Shown in pieces: positions 1-11,289 of a DNA stretch of 64,000 nucleotides; position 1 is the stretch's first letter; each line of letters begins with the position of its first letter. The notes beneath the pieces were generated by a model that had not been told where the DNA came from, ran no database searches, and saw only the letters and a program-made list of their open reading frames with translations. The position numbers and the translations under genes are program-made. This stretch comes from Moniliophthora roreri (Eukaryota > Basidiomycota > Agaricomycetes > Agaricales > Marasmiaceae): NCBI GenBank assembly GCA_001466705.2, contig LATX02000232.1, positions 1-64,000 of the forward strand. Reading direction: 5' to 3'.

Positions 1-150
1 AGTTCAAGGCTGCTGTGCTGCCACACATAGACAATGTGAAACTCAAACAGGTCTACAATGCACTCAAGAAGGACGGAGAGTTGTTGGATGAAAGTTGGTT
101 GGGGTTCAAATTTGACAAGGCGAGGTCCCAGCGGGTTCAGTGCATGCCAG
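1..150 (+). pseudogene. FunK1 kinase N-terminal fragment
   Basis: The first 150 bases encode a stretch closely matching the N-terminal region of the FunK1 kinase at 16640-16790, sharing the run ALKKDGEL followed by DES-W-GFKFDKA-SQRV. The fragment enters from the window edge and similarity stops at about 150, shortly after SQRV; the plus-strand FunK1 gene continues into a Gln/Gly-rich linker but here the sequence diverges. No kinase catalytic motifs follow. It is a third copy of the same kinase N-terminus in this window and is a truncated relic, unless the rest lies upstream in another arrangement. Confidence 0.7.
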
Positions 151-595
151 TTATGAAAGCAGTTTTCATTGGAAATTCAACTCCGACTCAGAAATCGTAT
201 GTCATACTCAGACTCCAACTTGTTTCATCAAGTCCAACTACTGAGTCCAACTTGATGATTAAAACCTAGTGGTAGATCCCCTTGGCATGGAGCCCCAACT
301 TTGATCATTCAGATGCAACATCTCTTTGCAGCGGTAGTATTAATATTATCCAATGCTATCCAATGTCCCTCGAGAGCATTGGGAAATGTTGGATAACATA
401 CCTCGTTAAGATGCTGCTTTTCTGATGGTATCCAATGTTATCTGATGCCCTCCTGATGTCCTAGGGTGACCTTTTAAAATATATTCACCAAGTCATAAAG
501 TTACATTGCAGTATATGCCCGATGTCACCTCACCCTGGCCTTCGCCCAACACCCTTTGGCTGATACCCCACAAGTCCGATACACTGTCGTTGACA

Positions 596-645
596 CCCAG
601 TGAAAAGTTCATCTGGTCAGCTCGAGCCAGATTGTGCAACAGCGA
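596..645. repeat. Dispersed inverted repeat, copy 1
   Basis: About 50 bases here (around CCCAGTGAAAAGT and GCTCGAGCCAGAT) recur in reverse orientation at 1774-1823 with few differences. No terminal structure or coding capacity is visible. Probably two pieces of an old dispersed repeat. Apart from this and a short (ACAAC)n tract I see no gene between 151 and 1937. Confidence 0.5.
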
Positions 646-773
646 GCAACAGGTTTTTCGAGCGGGATTGAGCCAGGTTGATATTGCTTGTACAACTTTC
701 ACATATTTTACTAGGCTCGCTCTCGCTCGTTTTTGCTAGATATGACAACATAACAATCATGATTTTCTATAGA

Positions 774-803
774 TGACACAACACAACACAACACAACACA
801 ACA
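774..803. repeat. ACACA/ACAAC microsatellite
   Basis: Five to six tandem copies of a 5-base unit (ACACA/ACAAC register). A simple repeat with no associated gene. Confidence 0.85.
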
Positions 804-1773
804 TGGTACAACACGATATAGCTAGACTGCACTGGGAACCTAGTTGCCTCTACCTGCCTCGATATGCCTATGCCATGCTGGCTCTACCCACCTTGCTATG
901 GCTTGATATGCCAATCCAATTCAATCAACCCATGCCAGCTCCTTACCGCACCAGTATCCTTACAATACCCTCAAACAGATCCATCACAGACTGAAGTTAT
1001 CCAAAGCCATAGAATCTAGAGAGTTAGGGTAGAGAGAATTAGCTGGGGAACATCAAGGTGAAAATAAGCACGTACCATATCTTGTGCTATATTCCATGGC
1101 GGAGGGTTCAGCAGTCGCTGTCAGGGGGAATCGGAACAAGTGGTAAACGAACACATGTTCCAAGTGCCAGTGGCAAAAGTGTAATTGTGTAACCTTTTCG
1201 CATATGCCAGATTTGCTTAGACGCCCACTTGGGGGGTTATTCATGAGATGCACAGATACGAAGCAGATGTGTGACTCACCTTGTAGCCGTTACTTTTTCA
1301 TCTTAACCGCACCTTGCCATCCATCACACCCAGATCTAAAATAGATACTATAGGATGGTGTTAGTTAACCACTGCCCAGGGTATTGTGAAGGATGTAAGT
1401 AGGTGACAGTGGTGGACATGAAGAAAGGAACAGCATTGGAAGTGAGCATGACGGCTTTGTGACGTGGCTACTTGGACATTGCTAGTGTAGAGTTCAGGCA
1501 GAGCAAGCTGGAACTTGGAAAGTTTTTGAATAAAAGTTGTTGCAACTTGCAGGTTGGTGTCTTGTGAAATCGAATAATGTCGAGACTGTTTTGAGGAGGA
1601 ACGTAATGCCAGCACAGAGACACATTCCATTGACCTTGTCATATCTGGCCCAGGCGAGGTAGAGAGAAGGTATGCATGACTGGAAAACGAAGAGTTGTCA
1701 AGAGGGTTCATGTTGGCTTTGGCATGGTGAGAGGCTGACTCTGACAGCCTTGATTTCACACGGCGCCCTCACT

Positions 1774-1823
1774 GTTGCACGATCTGGCTCGAGCTCACCA
1801 GACAGACTTTTCACTGGGGAACA
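1774..1823. repeat. Dispersed inverted repeat, copy 2
   Basis: Reverse-oriented partner of the repeat at 596-645; see that entry. It lies just downstream of the 3' end of the integrase-core pseudogene. Confidence 0.5.
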
Positions 1824-1937
1824 ACATTGGACGCATCGGAAAACATCAACACACATCTGGTTGGGAAATTTCAATGCCAACTCATCAATGGCTGGCTCAT
1901 AGAACCACAATATCAGAAAGAAAAGTGAATTTACTAT

Positions 1938-3835
1938 CTAGAATAGTTCAGGGAGGCATACACACGCTACTGCAAGACCCTGGCTCCAAAGCATCAGGAC
2001 ATTTTCCCGTTCAGGCCCATGATGAATATGTGCCAGTCACTCCGTCAACTGAGCAACCAGATGATCAGTGGAAGATCCTAGTGCTGGCGGATCTACAGGA
2101 ACTTCATTTACTGTAGGAGGGGGGCCACGACGACCGATCCAAGATGTGGCACCATCATGAGCATAATTCTGGCATAATGATCGGAGCAAATCATCATCAT
2201 CTAGCCCCTCCCAATCCACCCCAAAAACCTCCAATTCCTTGTTACTCAAATTAAGGTCATTCAAAGAGTCCTGACACAGCCCACATACCAGCATGTCAAA
2301 ACCAAACATATTGTCTGGAGAATGATTGGGTTGACCTCTCATGGTAATCTGGTGCATGTTCCAAGACTCGGCCCAGAATGCCAAATGAGAGTTGATGACT
2401 GGCAGGAAGAGGTGGTGTAAGAGCCAGATGTGATTTTCATTGTTGATATCGAGGCTGTGGTGGAGCTCCAGCTCAATGAAGTGATCATACCACATGGAGG
2501 TAATGGCGATGCATACATCCACCCAAAGTCTCTCAATTCGGATGTTGTGGACTGACCTGTAGGAAAGCGAAATTGGTGAATAAATTTCAGATTGAGGAGC
2601 GACTTACCGACCCCAGATGTAAGAGCCTCAACCAACACCCCAAAGATATTCCATAAAGGCAGCTACTAGAATGTTCTCACTCCCATGGTCACCTCAAAGA
2701 CAGGAAGGAATTCCATGCACAGTAATTGCCACCAGAAAAAGTAACAAAACAGTAAGACCTGAATTGTTATCACTGGCTTTTAAGCCAGTGATAAAGCGTG
2801 AGTATCCATCAACAAAACCATGGATGATGATATTGAAGCATATAAGACCTGTTCAGTATGCTCAGAGAGTGGTACACCTGAATCATGATCATAGACTACT
2901 CGCCATGGTGGCCATCATGATGCCATAAAAAGTTGGGGCCTGGTACTGAATATCTTTGTCTCTGGATAGTGATTCTCTCAAACACTCGATGGACGGGATC
3001 AACATGGATAAGAGACAGACAAAGGCGCTCATAGGGAACTACATGTCCTAACCATTGCAACATCCCATCCAGAACTCAGATACCAGCCTTTGGATAATGA
3101 GACAGCAGATGGAGCACCAAATGGTCCAGTTCGTTGTTTGATATGTTTGATAAGTAGCCTGAGGATGCAGAAGATTCGTACTCCTGGACATCAGCAGGCA
3201 GGTGCTCTGGTAGTGGGTTTGACGGATCTAAAACATCTTTCTGGTTGCCATCAGAGTCTTCCCTAGAATCAGACACCTCAGTGAATGGATTTTCACCAGG
3301 CTGTACGAGCTCCAGCTCTAGCAAAAGCTCTCATACACAGGTTCTGCCAAGCCCCAGAAAATGACTGATACCCGAAATGGTCCGATGACAGTATGCCCAG
3401 CGCAGAAATTGAGGATCCACAACAGTAGTGGGCCAACCTCTGTGACCAGTATATATTCAATGGACAATTGGCATGTGTCCTTGATGAGTAGAGGCTATTG
3501 CTTGCTCATGTAGAGCTCGCAGGTCACTGAGCATTGTTTGAAGATTGATACACAGCATTTCCCACTCCGAGGGGTTTTCAAAAACCCATGGGTACTAGAC
3601 GGAATTAGTAAGATATAAGTGAACAAGAGTCTGATCAAACCTGATCAGTGATCTGGGCAAATTCTTGCAAGTCTTCATCTAGAAGTTGTAGAAGGTATGG
3701 CTCTGGATTCTCGTATGATTCATGCAGCTTAATGCAAAAGTTTTGGTGAATGCGCCTGAAGCACTCGAGCAGGAGCTGAGACAGTGCCCCAAGGGATTCA
3801 TCTTCGACCGGTGCAGTAGCGGTAGCGGCAGACAT
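1938..3835 (-). pseudogene. Fungal integrase-core domain protein, decayed
   Basis: Reading right to left, one open path covers a whole fungal 'integrase core' protein. An N-terminal helical segment starts at MSAATATAPVEDESLG (3835). It is followed by TGHRGWPTTVVDPQFLRWAY (about 3450-3390), a helix-turn-helix-like segment with GISHFLGLGRT, SNISNNELDHLV (about 3150), YSVPGPNFLWHHDG (about 2945), the catalytic-core motif HGFVDGYSRFITGL (about 2825), GDHGSENI (about 2690) and IRIERLWVDV (about 2540). An intron at 2557-2607 has clean GT-AG ends and restores the GSYIWGR-SVHN join. In-frame TGA stops at 3457-3459, 3331-3333, 3076-3078, 2694-2696 and 2628-2630 each fall where I recall the family having Arg. 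The 3' end near LPELF (stop 1938-1940) is likely. Known family: integrase-like proteins multiplied in Agaricomycetes. Inactive here. Confidence 0.8.
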
Positions 3836-3849
3836 ACTGTCATTGATTA

Positions 3850-4705
3850 ATAATTACCAAAGTTGATCACCACAGTGCGGCTGCACAGCCTATTATGTAA
3901 TGCTTACCGCAATAAAGCCTAGCGTACCATCTAAGTACTCAGCCCTGCCATTACAGTCATCGACATAGGGATTGGCATGAATTGTGGCGCACATTTTCAA
4001 TTTCTTCTGCCATCCCACTCAAGATACAGTAGAGGAAGGTTTGTGATCAACAAAATGGCTCAGCACATGTCACTTACTGGTATGTCTTCTTTGTCTTTCT
4101 GCTACGCGAGTTGGGTCTACCCAAACTTACGTTTCCTGTTCAGCACTACCAAACACCATGGGAGGGTATTTAAGCACAACCCACAATCATGTCATTTTTT
4201 TCTTCCACCGACGATCCATTACTTTTATTGTTCCTCCGCACTCTCTAGCTGTGGTCTCGCTGCTACTAGCAGCTTCCAGTTTTCTAGCAGTGCTTCTGAT
4301 GAACTGAATCATAACCCAATCGATTCCACTGTTGGAGTCAGAGCTCAACAATGTTGTGGGTCCTTTCGGTGCATTGGTCATCATATTGCTGTTAGAAACG
4401 GTGTCTGACTTTGCCTTTGTCTTGCAGTCTACATCTCAGTTACACTAGAGAATGCCATGGATTTCAGCCAGTATCCCATATCCATGCAAAACTATTGGAA
4501 ACTTAGGGTCAATGCACAGGATTTCGTTTACAACAGTTCGCAGTATGCTCTGGCCACACCCTGCATCGTGGCGGCCTTGAACTGGCGATTATGGACAATC
4601 GACACATCAACTGTCGCTGACCAACAGCTAGCACGAGCAATCCTAGGCCACTCTGATCAGGATGCCATCATTGCTCATGCAAAACATCCTTATTGAAGCC
4701 TTCAG
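3850..4705 (+). other. Weak coding region with TATTTAAG box
   Basis: No recognisable family. A TATTTAAG motif near 4168 is followed by pyrimidine-rich sequence and an 80-codon open frame at 4457-4696 (begins MDFSQYPISMQNYW), which stops 10 bases before a solo LTR. This might be the start of a gene cut by the LTR, but no continuation in frame was found beyond 5250. Other open frames here look like chance. Confidence 0.25.
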
Positions 4706-5250
4706 TGTTACGTTACTTGCGCAGCAACAACAGCAACTTAACAACCACTATGACGTAGTGGCGCTAAGTTGACTAAAGGGTCAAGTTTGAGTTTGAGTTC
4801 TCTAGCTTCTGCTAAAGTTCTCAGAGATCGGTCGTTATGAGCAAGAGTTCCAAAGGATTAACCAGGTCAAGCTGAGGTAGCTTAGACCTGTAAACTACCT
4901 ACTTATACAATGATTGTAGCTACTACTTTGCATACAAACTGCAAGGTCGACATCATTTGTTTAGTAAATAGAGTGTGCCTTTGACAACATAGTAAATAGG
5001 AACATGACATCAGAAGTGATGTCGAGGAAGTAAGAATAAATATAATGATACAATAAGCAACGTCAGAAATGACATTGCATCATAAATAGAAAGAGAAAGA
5101 AACAAATAGAATAATGATATCATACTGATGTCATTAATGACATAGTGATGACGTCTTAAATACGGAGATAGGCATAAGGTCAGAAAAGGGGACTGGGAAT
5201 GTGGATGTGTCCAGATGTTAATGAGAAGCATAGGTAGAAAAGAGAAAACT
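4706..5250 (-). repeat. Solo gypsy LTR (B/C/E family relative)
   Basis: Starts TGTTACGTTACTTG and contains the family landmarks in minus orientation: the AACCAGGTCAAGCTGAGG block (near 4860), a GGGACTGGGAA-type block (near 5188) and the terminal GAAAAGAGAAAAC. These match the LTRs at 39221-39636, 45998-46437 and 63075-63511, but this copy is more diverged and about 100 bp longer. No internal element sequence is attached on either side, so it is a solo LTR left by recombination, or a truncated end. No convincing target duplication was found. Confidence 0.7.
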
Positions 5251-5251
5251 A

Positions 5252-6392
5252 GTGCTTGAGAGCGCTAAAGTGTCAAAGCAAGAAATAGGAAAAAGGAAAA
5301 AGATTGTCTGTTCATGTGATTGTAACATTCAGCCTGACTTAGTTGGCCAATCTGGTGCAGAGGATGTTTCTCCAACTCTTGTCAGTTCTCTGGGTGACCT
5401 TTTGGCTGTCAGTCCCCACTACCCTCAATTACACACCACATCTCCACCAGAGTTTTATGCTCTGCCTATGAAGCGACAAGAAACCTGTCCACTCTGGTTT
5501 AGCATCAACTCTGCCAATACATGGGCCGATGCACAGTTGATGGCCAACCTCCATTTCATGCTGAAACTCATCTATGTGTCTTTGCCACACTCTGGAGTCC
5601 CACATCCACCTGTGCCCACTGGAATCCCACATCCACTCACATCCACCAGAGTCAAGATGCGCCTCCCCAGGCATCTTCATCTCTCTCCTAATAATTGTTT
5701 TATCCTTGCTACACCCAATTTGGATGGACCTCTTATCTGCAAGGCCAGCACTAATGGCGAGCCTGGTCTTGTTACCAGAATCTCGTTCGGTGGCTTCGTG
5801 TCGCAGCTGGGCATGAATATCTCCAATTATAAATATATAAAAACAGACCGATGGACGTCTTTCTATACACAGTCTATCCGCTATTTCATAACTGCAGGTC
5901 TCCTGGAGTCAGCCAGTTGCACTAGCATTACTGGGTCCATGACCGAGTCAGGTAGTCTACAGCTCGGACATTTCAGCCAAGGGTTGCCACCGCCTACAGT
6001 GGTGACATACCAAGAAATCCTTTTTGGGAAAGGAACCTTCCTCTTATGGGGAGAAAGAGTTTGGAAGGACAAAACTCCCATATATATCTGGATACTGGAG
6101 GCCGTTCGTTATCAGGAATGGGATCCTGCTTTGATTCTATCTTTGTGTTCTGGTGAGTTACAATCCATGCTTCTTATCATCTAGAGACTCATATCTTTCA
6201 GAAGCGAGTGTGCCCTATGCTATATGGGAGGCACTGGTAGCTATATTCCACTACCCCAACGGGCATTTATGGATTGGAACTGCCCCTGACCCTGACGCTA
6301 CTGACCCAGTGATATGGCTGGCAGGTATGCTTACACAACAACAGGTTATTAGTTATAGACTATCTATGGGTCATTTTCTTCACTACAAATAG
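5252..6392 (+). CDS. Unknown protein, two exons
   Basis: A 300-codon open exon (5252-6152) ends at a textbook donor (GTGAGT), and a 49-base intron to a TTTCAG acceptor at 6201 keeps the frame into a second exon (6202-6392). The spliced product is about 360 residues. It has a proline-rich repeat (SGVPHPPVPTGIPHP, around residue 115) and Trp-rich stretches, but no signal peptide, membrane segment or domain I can name. The start is the first Met of the open frame, only two bases past the solo LTR, so the true start may have been replaced. The long frame and clean intron argue for a real gene; the setting among relics argues that it may be mobile-element cargo or decaying. Confidence 0.45.
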
Positions 6393-6508
6393 TAGCTTCG
6401 GCCTATATTCACAATAGATTAATATTGTTCTACTAGTATTTATTTCTTTTCAAACCATCATTACCTTCTTGTCTGTATGTACTATACTTAGCATAGTAAT
6501 ACAATCTT

Positions 6509-6509
6509 N
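6509..6509. other. Assembly gap (single N)
   Basis: A single N inside an AT-rich intergenic stretch (6393-6639) that holds no other recognisable feature. Other single Ns in this window mark contig joins rather than one unknown base, so true distance across this point is uncertain. Confidence 0.8.
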
Positions 6510-6639
6510 ATTGTTTGGTGTGAATGATTTGTTCATTGTGGAGGGTTAACAAGCCTTTAAAGCCTTCTTTGGTCGTCATGGATGGCTAAACCACCTGAAA
6601 CCAACACCACATCAGCATTTTTATCACATCTCTGGCTCC

Positions 6640-8117
6640 ATGGCCCAGCGTTCAGTGGCTATCCCAAATGAAATTTGGTATCAAATTCTACATCTATTAC
6701 TGGAACACACCCTTATCAAGATTTCCCAGACTAATCATCAAGTAGGAGCAGTTGCCAGTTGGGTCTTGTATGAGAATCTGGACCTGCACTTTGCATCTTC
6801 ACAGAAAGTCATCCAGTGTATGAAAGCAGTTGCTGGCAACCCAATGAAGTTGGGCTGTTCCGTACTTAGACTGTGCTTGAATTTTTGGTGTGTTGAAGTC
6901 TCCACTGAAAGTGGCAATAGACGTAAACCAGTTTCTCAACAGCTACCCATACAGCAGTCACTACTATCTTTGTAGCTATTCTTGACCACTTATGCATGGT
7001 TTTTCCGCCCTTGGGAATCTCTTATCATTGGTTATTAACGTACCACCACGGTTTTCCCCACTGGTTACTACCGCATTGTCAGCAGCACAGTTTCCACGGC
7101 TTCAAAGCCTGGAATACTTTGGTAGTATTGATGTGGCTGTCCTTGTGTTTCTCATCCAACACTCAACGTTATTGGAAGACGTCAAAATGTGTGGACTGGA
7201 ACCAGGATATATCTACTTCACTGCGCCCCTGTAATTCAGAATTTCAGGTTCTCCGTAACATTTCCACCTCTCCAAATGGCCTCCAATTCCTTCTACGCTG
7301 TGGTTTACCAGCGTTGCAAAGCTTCCGGCTACCTAGCACCCATCGAGTCCGTATCCCAAATCAAGTACAAATCTTGAGCATTATGATAGAACGCCAATTA
7401 CAGGCACTAGCATTGGAGACAACAGGCTGGGGCAAACAAGCTTTTGTAGAAATTGCCAGAGGGTTTCCAAATTTAATGCAGCTGACAGTTTTCAGTCATG
7501 CTGAGGAGGACCTTACTGCCAATAGTTCTATTGCCAAAGCAGTAAGACTGATTCAAGTAGCTCCAAATGAGGCACCTTACTGATGTTATTGACAGATTGA
7601 TGTTGTGCTTGTTTTGCAAAGCTGCGCCAAGTTGCAACATTTGAAAGCACTCTCATGGTGTTCTCCAGATGGATTTTACGGAAGTTGGGGTCATGAATGG
7701 GACTTCTTACTGCAGTTAGTCAACTATCGTCCCACTCTCAATTTTGTAGAGTTACCAGGCATGTTTTCTTTCATTCTGGCCTTGTTTCTGGGCTTACTCA
7801 TAGAAACAGAATCAGGCACCTGGAGACGCATTGGTCACAACATCTGGATACTGGCCAGTTTGTGGGTTGGCCGGTCTGCTAGATCACGATCTTTCAAGTG
7901 GTTAGCTGGACACATCCAGACCCAAACTTATTCATGCTTAGCGTCATTGTTGGCACATATGGAGCACAGCGTACTTAGCGCAGCAGGAACGGTGGGGCCT
8001 GATTCAGATACTCGACGCAACCTCAACTTGATTCACTCATTTAAACACCTGAATCCACCCACTCAGAAGCAATTGGTAGTGCTTCTGAAGCTGGCAGGAC
8101 AACTTGGGCTTTATTGA
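6640..8117 (+). pseudogene. F-box/leucine-rich-like protein, frame-broken
   Basis: The first exon-like frame begins MAQRSVAIPNEIWYQILHLL and carries the Agaricomycete F-box pattern: P-EIW--IL at residues 8-20, then ISQTNHQVG and SWVLYENLDLHF. F-box proteins recruit substrates to SCF ubiquitin ligases. Downstream frames contain leucine-rich segments typical of the C-terminal half (FPRLQSLEYFGS near 7100, LPALQSFRLPS near 7330, FPNLMQLTVFSH near 7480, CAKLQHLKALSW near 7620), but they lie in three different frames. One shift is near 6975-6995 and another near 7210-7240; the boundary near 7583-7605 could be an intron. The last frame ends at 8117. Best read as a pseudogene; unrecognised introns could rescue some joins. 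Confidence 0.6.
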
Positions 8118-8625
8118 ATAACAGTAGCATACGTTTTACAGACTGTGTATATGAATTTCACACTTGGCGTAACACTTTCAATTCTGATAACCTAATGTTC
8201 AAACACAGTACTTGAACTGTGGCCAACAATGAACCTCTTTATCAGTCTCAGGCTCACAAATCACTAGTTCCCAATGAGGTAGACGGTGTTTGAGCATAGT
8301 GACACTGCCCTCAAAGGATCCCGGCCTTGATTCTCATAGAAAGCTTAAATAGCTGCTCAGCGCTCAGCACTGAGGATTCCCTTGTGCCACTCAACTTCCT
8401 CGAGAGCGTCTTCTAGTCCCATTCCAAGAGTGGATGAATCAGACCACAAGGGGTGGGACTTCTCAACCCAGCGATTAGCAAACGCTCATTCAGGAGCATG
8501 ACACATGCTGCATCTCTAAAACTCAAATTACTCGCTGTATATAAAATGTGATGTGAAACAACATATAGTACATGCATGAAATAGCTATGGGGTTACAGTA
8601 GCAAGAAAGCAAAAATGGAACCAAA
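8118..8625. other. Intergenic, nothing recognised
   Basis: No open frame, repeat or motif that I can support between the F-box relic and the 3' end of the dioxygenase relic. Confidence 0.5.
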
Positions 8626-10144
8626 TTATAAAGCATGCCTAGTGAAATTGACCAACGCACTCTTCCATTGAGCTTTGTCCTTTGCTCTCTCTGCCTTTGC
8701 TTGATCCTGCATGAGTGAAGCCCAGAACTCCAACTCCAATTGATGGCCATGCTCCACCCACCGAAAAAGACTGCCTGGAGTATACTGAGTGAAGGAAAAC
8801 CAACGCTTGTTGGCCCCAATAGCGACATTGGAATGGTGAAGCACCGCTGAAAGAATGAGAATGGTTGCACTGGGTGGAAACTCGATAACAAGGCGGAGGT
8901 CCCAAAGTATCAAGTGCCCACCCTTCTTGTAATCGTAGCCACCAACAGAGGGAGATAGCGCAGTGATCGCACAGGGACCATCTGCTTGATTTCCAAAATT
9001 GGTGTGTTCAGCACAGACCGTCTGTGGTCCAAAATTGAATGTGACATGGGTGTAAATACTATTTCTAAAGTTCCATGTGAGGTGAGGTTGGTTGTTTGTA
9101 AGAGCAGTGCGATTTTCGGCATACTGATGGTAGAGAGTGGGCTGGCAATGGTAGAATGCAGCAGACTGAAAGCCTGCAAGTCGAACCACATCTGAATTGA
9201 CGAGAAGCCTGTTTATGACCACTGCGTTCTTCGCATTTGCTTGGCCAACTACCTTGGGTTTCTGAGAGACTGGTCAGATACACGTTGAGACCAAAGGTAG
9301 AAACCAACCACTTTACCTTCAAACCCAGGTCGCAAGAAACGCTGGCTGACAGTGCAAAGAAATCGCCACGACGGTTGCACAAGAGCTTGCCAGTAAAAGA
9401 GGTGTTCTTCCTCTCACTGTCTAGCTTGTCAGCAACGTGCACTGCCATGTTTGGCCCAGTCATTTGATCAGTGAAACCAACCCCGTGCACTATCTCATAG
9501 CCATCCTGTGTAACCAGAACGAAGTCGGACCTATAAAATGTGGTCAGCAATAGTAACAGAGCAGCATGAGAGGCCAACCTTGCATTCCAATTGATTTTAC
9601 TGAACTTGAACTTGGAGCTTGGGCCTGCCACGTCATCCAGCACATACTTCTCACTGACATATTTAGTATGATAGCCAGTGAATCCATTTTCTGATGCATG
9701 AAGTTGATCCAAATCAAAGTCAAGTGGAATCTCCCGCTGAATGTGTGGCTTCTTCAGCGGCGGAGCGGTATAAGTCTCTGGCATCACTTTCGCCTTAGCT
9801 GCCGCTTGCTTCTTCTGATGACTTTGTTTGCCTTGACGTTTACATCATGATTTCTTGCCCACTGAGGCCGATGCTTTGGAAGGGACTTTGGTACTATTTG
9901 TCAGAGTCAAGCCTTCCGGTGCAATAGGAGACAGCATGGTCTTGGGAGGCACTCCTGGCTGAGTTTCAGGAGAAGAAGGGACTGAACTGAGTGGAGATGA
10001 GGTGTCAAATGCCAAGCTGAGCTCGTCGCGTTCGTTCTTGAATGCTTGTCGCACTAATGACTCAAAGTCAACGTCGTCTGGAAGATAGTATGGAGTGACT
10101 GTTGCAGAGTGCATGGATACCTGACCAACTGGACTTGTAAGCAC
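8626..10144 (-). pseudogene. TET/JBP-type 2OG-Fe(II) dioxygenase relic
   Basis: Reads right to left from MLTSPVGQVSMHSATVTPYY (10144). A Ser/Pro/Thr-rich N-terminus leads to a Lys/Arg-rich segment interrupted by TGA at 9845-9847, then NGFTGYHTKYVSEKY (about 9680). Introns near 9532-9580 and 9270-9320 fit the frame changes. The C-terminal oxygenase domain (about 9220-8640) shows VTFNFGPQTVC, EHTNFGN, KKGGHLILWDL, SAVLHHSNVAI, SFTQYTPGSLFRWV. This is the pattern of the fungal TET/JBP oxygenase domain, which oxidises 5-methylcytosine in DNA in characterised members and is often carried next to KDZ transposons. The iron-binding HxD motif reads HTN (His codon 9004-9006, Asn codon 8998-9000), one transition from Asp, so catalysis is probably lost. 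No KDZ transposase is visible nearby. Confidence 0.7.
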
Positions 10145-11289
10145 AAGAACATCAGAATAGAGAATGGAAAATCAAATTAAAGTTCTCCCACAAGCTCTGC
10201 ATATTCCCAGGTGTCGAGTATCCACAGAAGAGAGAAAAAGAACAAAACACATATTCCCAGGTATTGAGTATGTGCTGAATGAAGATAGAGTAAAAGAATT
10301 AGGAATTGGAATGCACCTGTGCCCAAGAAATACACAACAGATCCCACACATGACAGTTGGTTGAGAAAGTTAAACGTGGCAGTGTAACAATCATGACTCA
10401 CCCCCAGGAAAAAGTCAATTGAGCCAAATCTAGCCGAGTCTTGCTGGCGGCTCGATGCTGCTAGAGTGGACTCGATTCCGCTATATTTTTGTCCATAAGG
10501 GAAGTGGCTTTTCTAGTGAAATCAAGTTGTTTAGTTTGTGCCATAGCCAGATTGAGTGAAATCTAGCCTGAGTGGGCAAATGAACAGCAGATAGAAAAAA
10601 ATTATTTATTCAAATTGTATGATTTTCACTGCAATATTACACTTGATTGCACTCTATTCCAATAGATACGACTATATTACGTGCACTCGATTTGACCCGA
10701 TTCTACTAGAATTTGTCGCCCAGCCAGCCACCCAATGACTCTATTCTGCTTGACTACACTCCAACCCGTTCCTTCCCATACCACACTTGATATGCTCCAC
10801 CTCCTTGCCTGTGTTCCATTGTGCTGCCTTGGATCTATAACCTACGCAGATAGAAAAATACTCAGTTGTCTGCAGTACCGAGTCATATGAAATGGAACGT
10901 ACCATTAAAATACTAAGTAGCGATAGTGTAAAGGGGTGTTGTGAAGAACAGCACTTATAAGGGCAGCCATAGGCTCACCTACCAGATAAAGGCGATAAAG
11001 GTGTTTCCTGTCAATAGAGTCAGTCTTTGTGATGCTCAGCAGTGAGCAAAAAAATTTATTGACAGTGGTGTTCTCAAAGCTTATGTGAGCACATCGGTGA
11101 TGTCGACAATGTGGACGACGCGCAATGAGATGTACAAAAAGTCTTGTGTCGGCATTGAACATGGGGCTAGGGAATCAAGAATTGAGAGGAGGTGCTATAC
11201 CACTACACCACAAGTCTGTATACAAGAAAGGGAAGCGAAAAAGATCTGATACATAAAACAGTCACGTGACTGCCAGATGAAGGGGTCTT
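10145..11289. other. Intergenic, no gene recognised
   Basis: Contains short repeated phrases (the TATTCCCAGGT-GAGTAT motif at about 10202 and 10253) and AT-rich sequence, but no open frame that matches anything known. The minus-strand 85-codon frame at 10905-11162 has no supporting features. Confidence 0.4.

Noticed and set aside
1938..3835. Definite RIP
   Set aside because: The stops are CGA to TGA, which is as well explained by methyl-CpG deamination; classical RIP context (CpA) was not measured.
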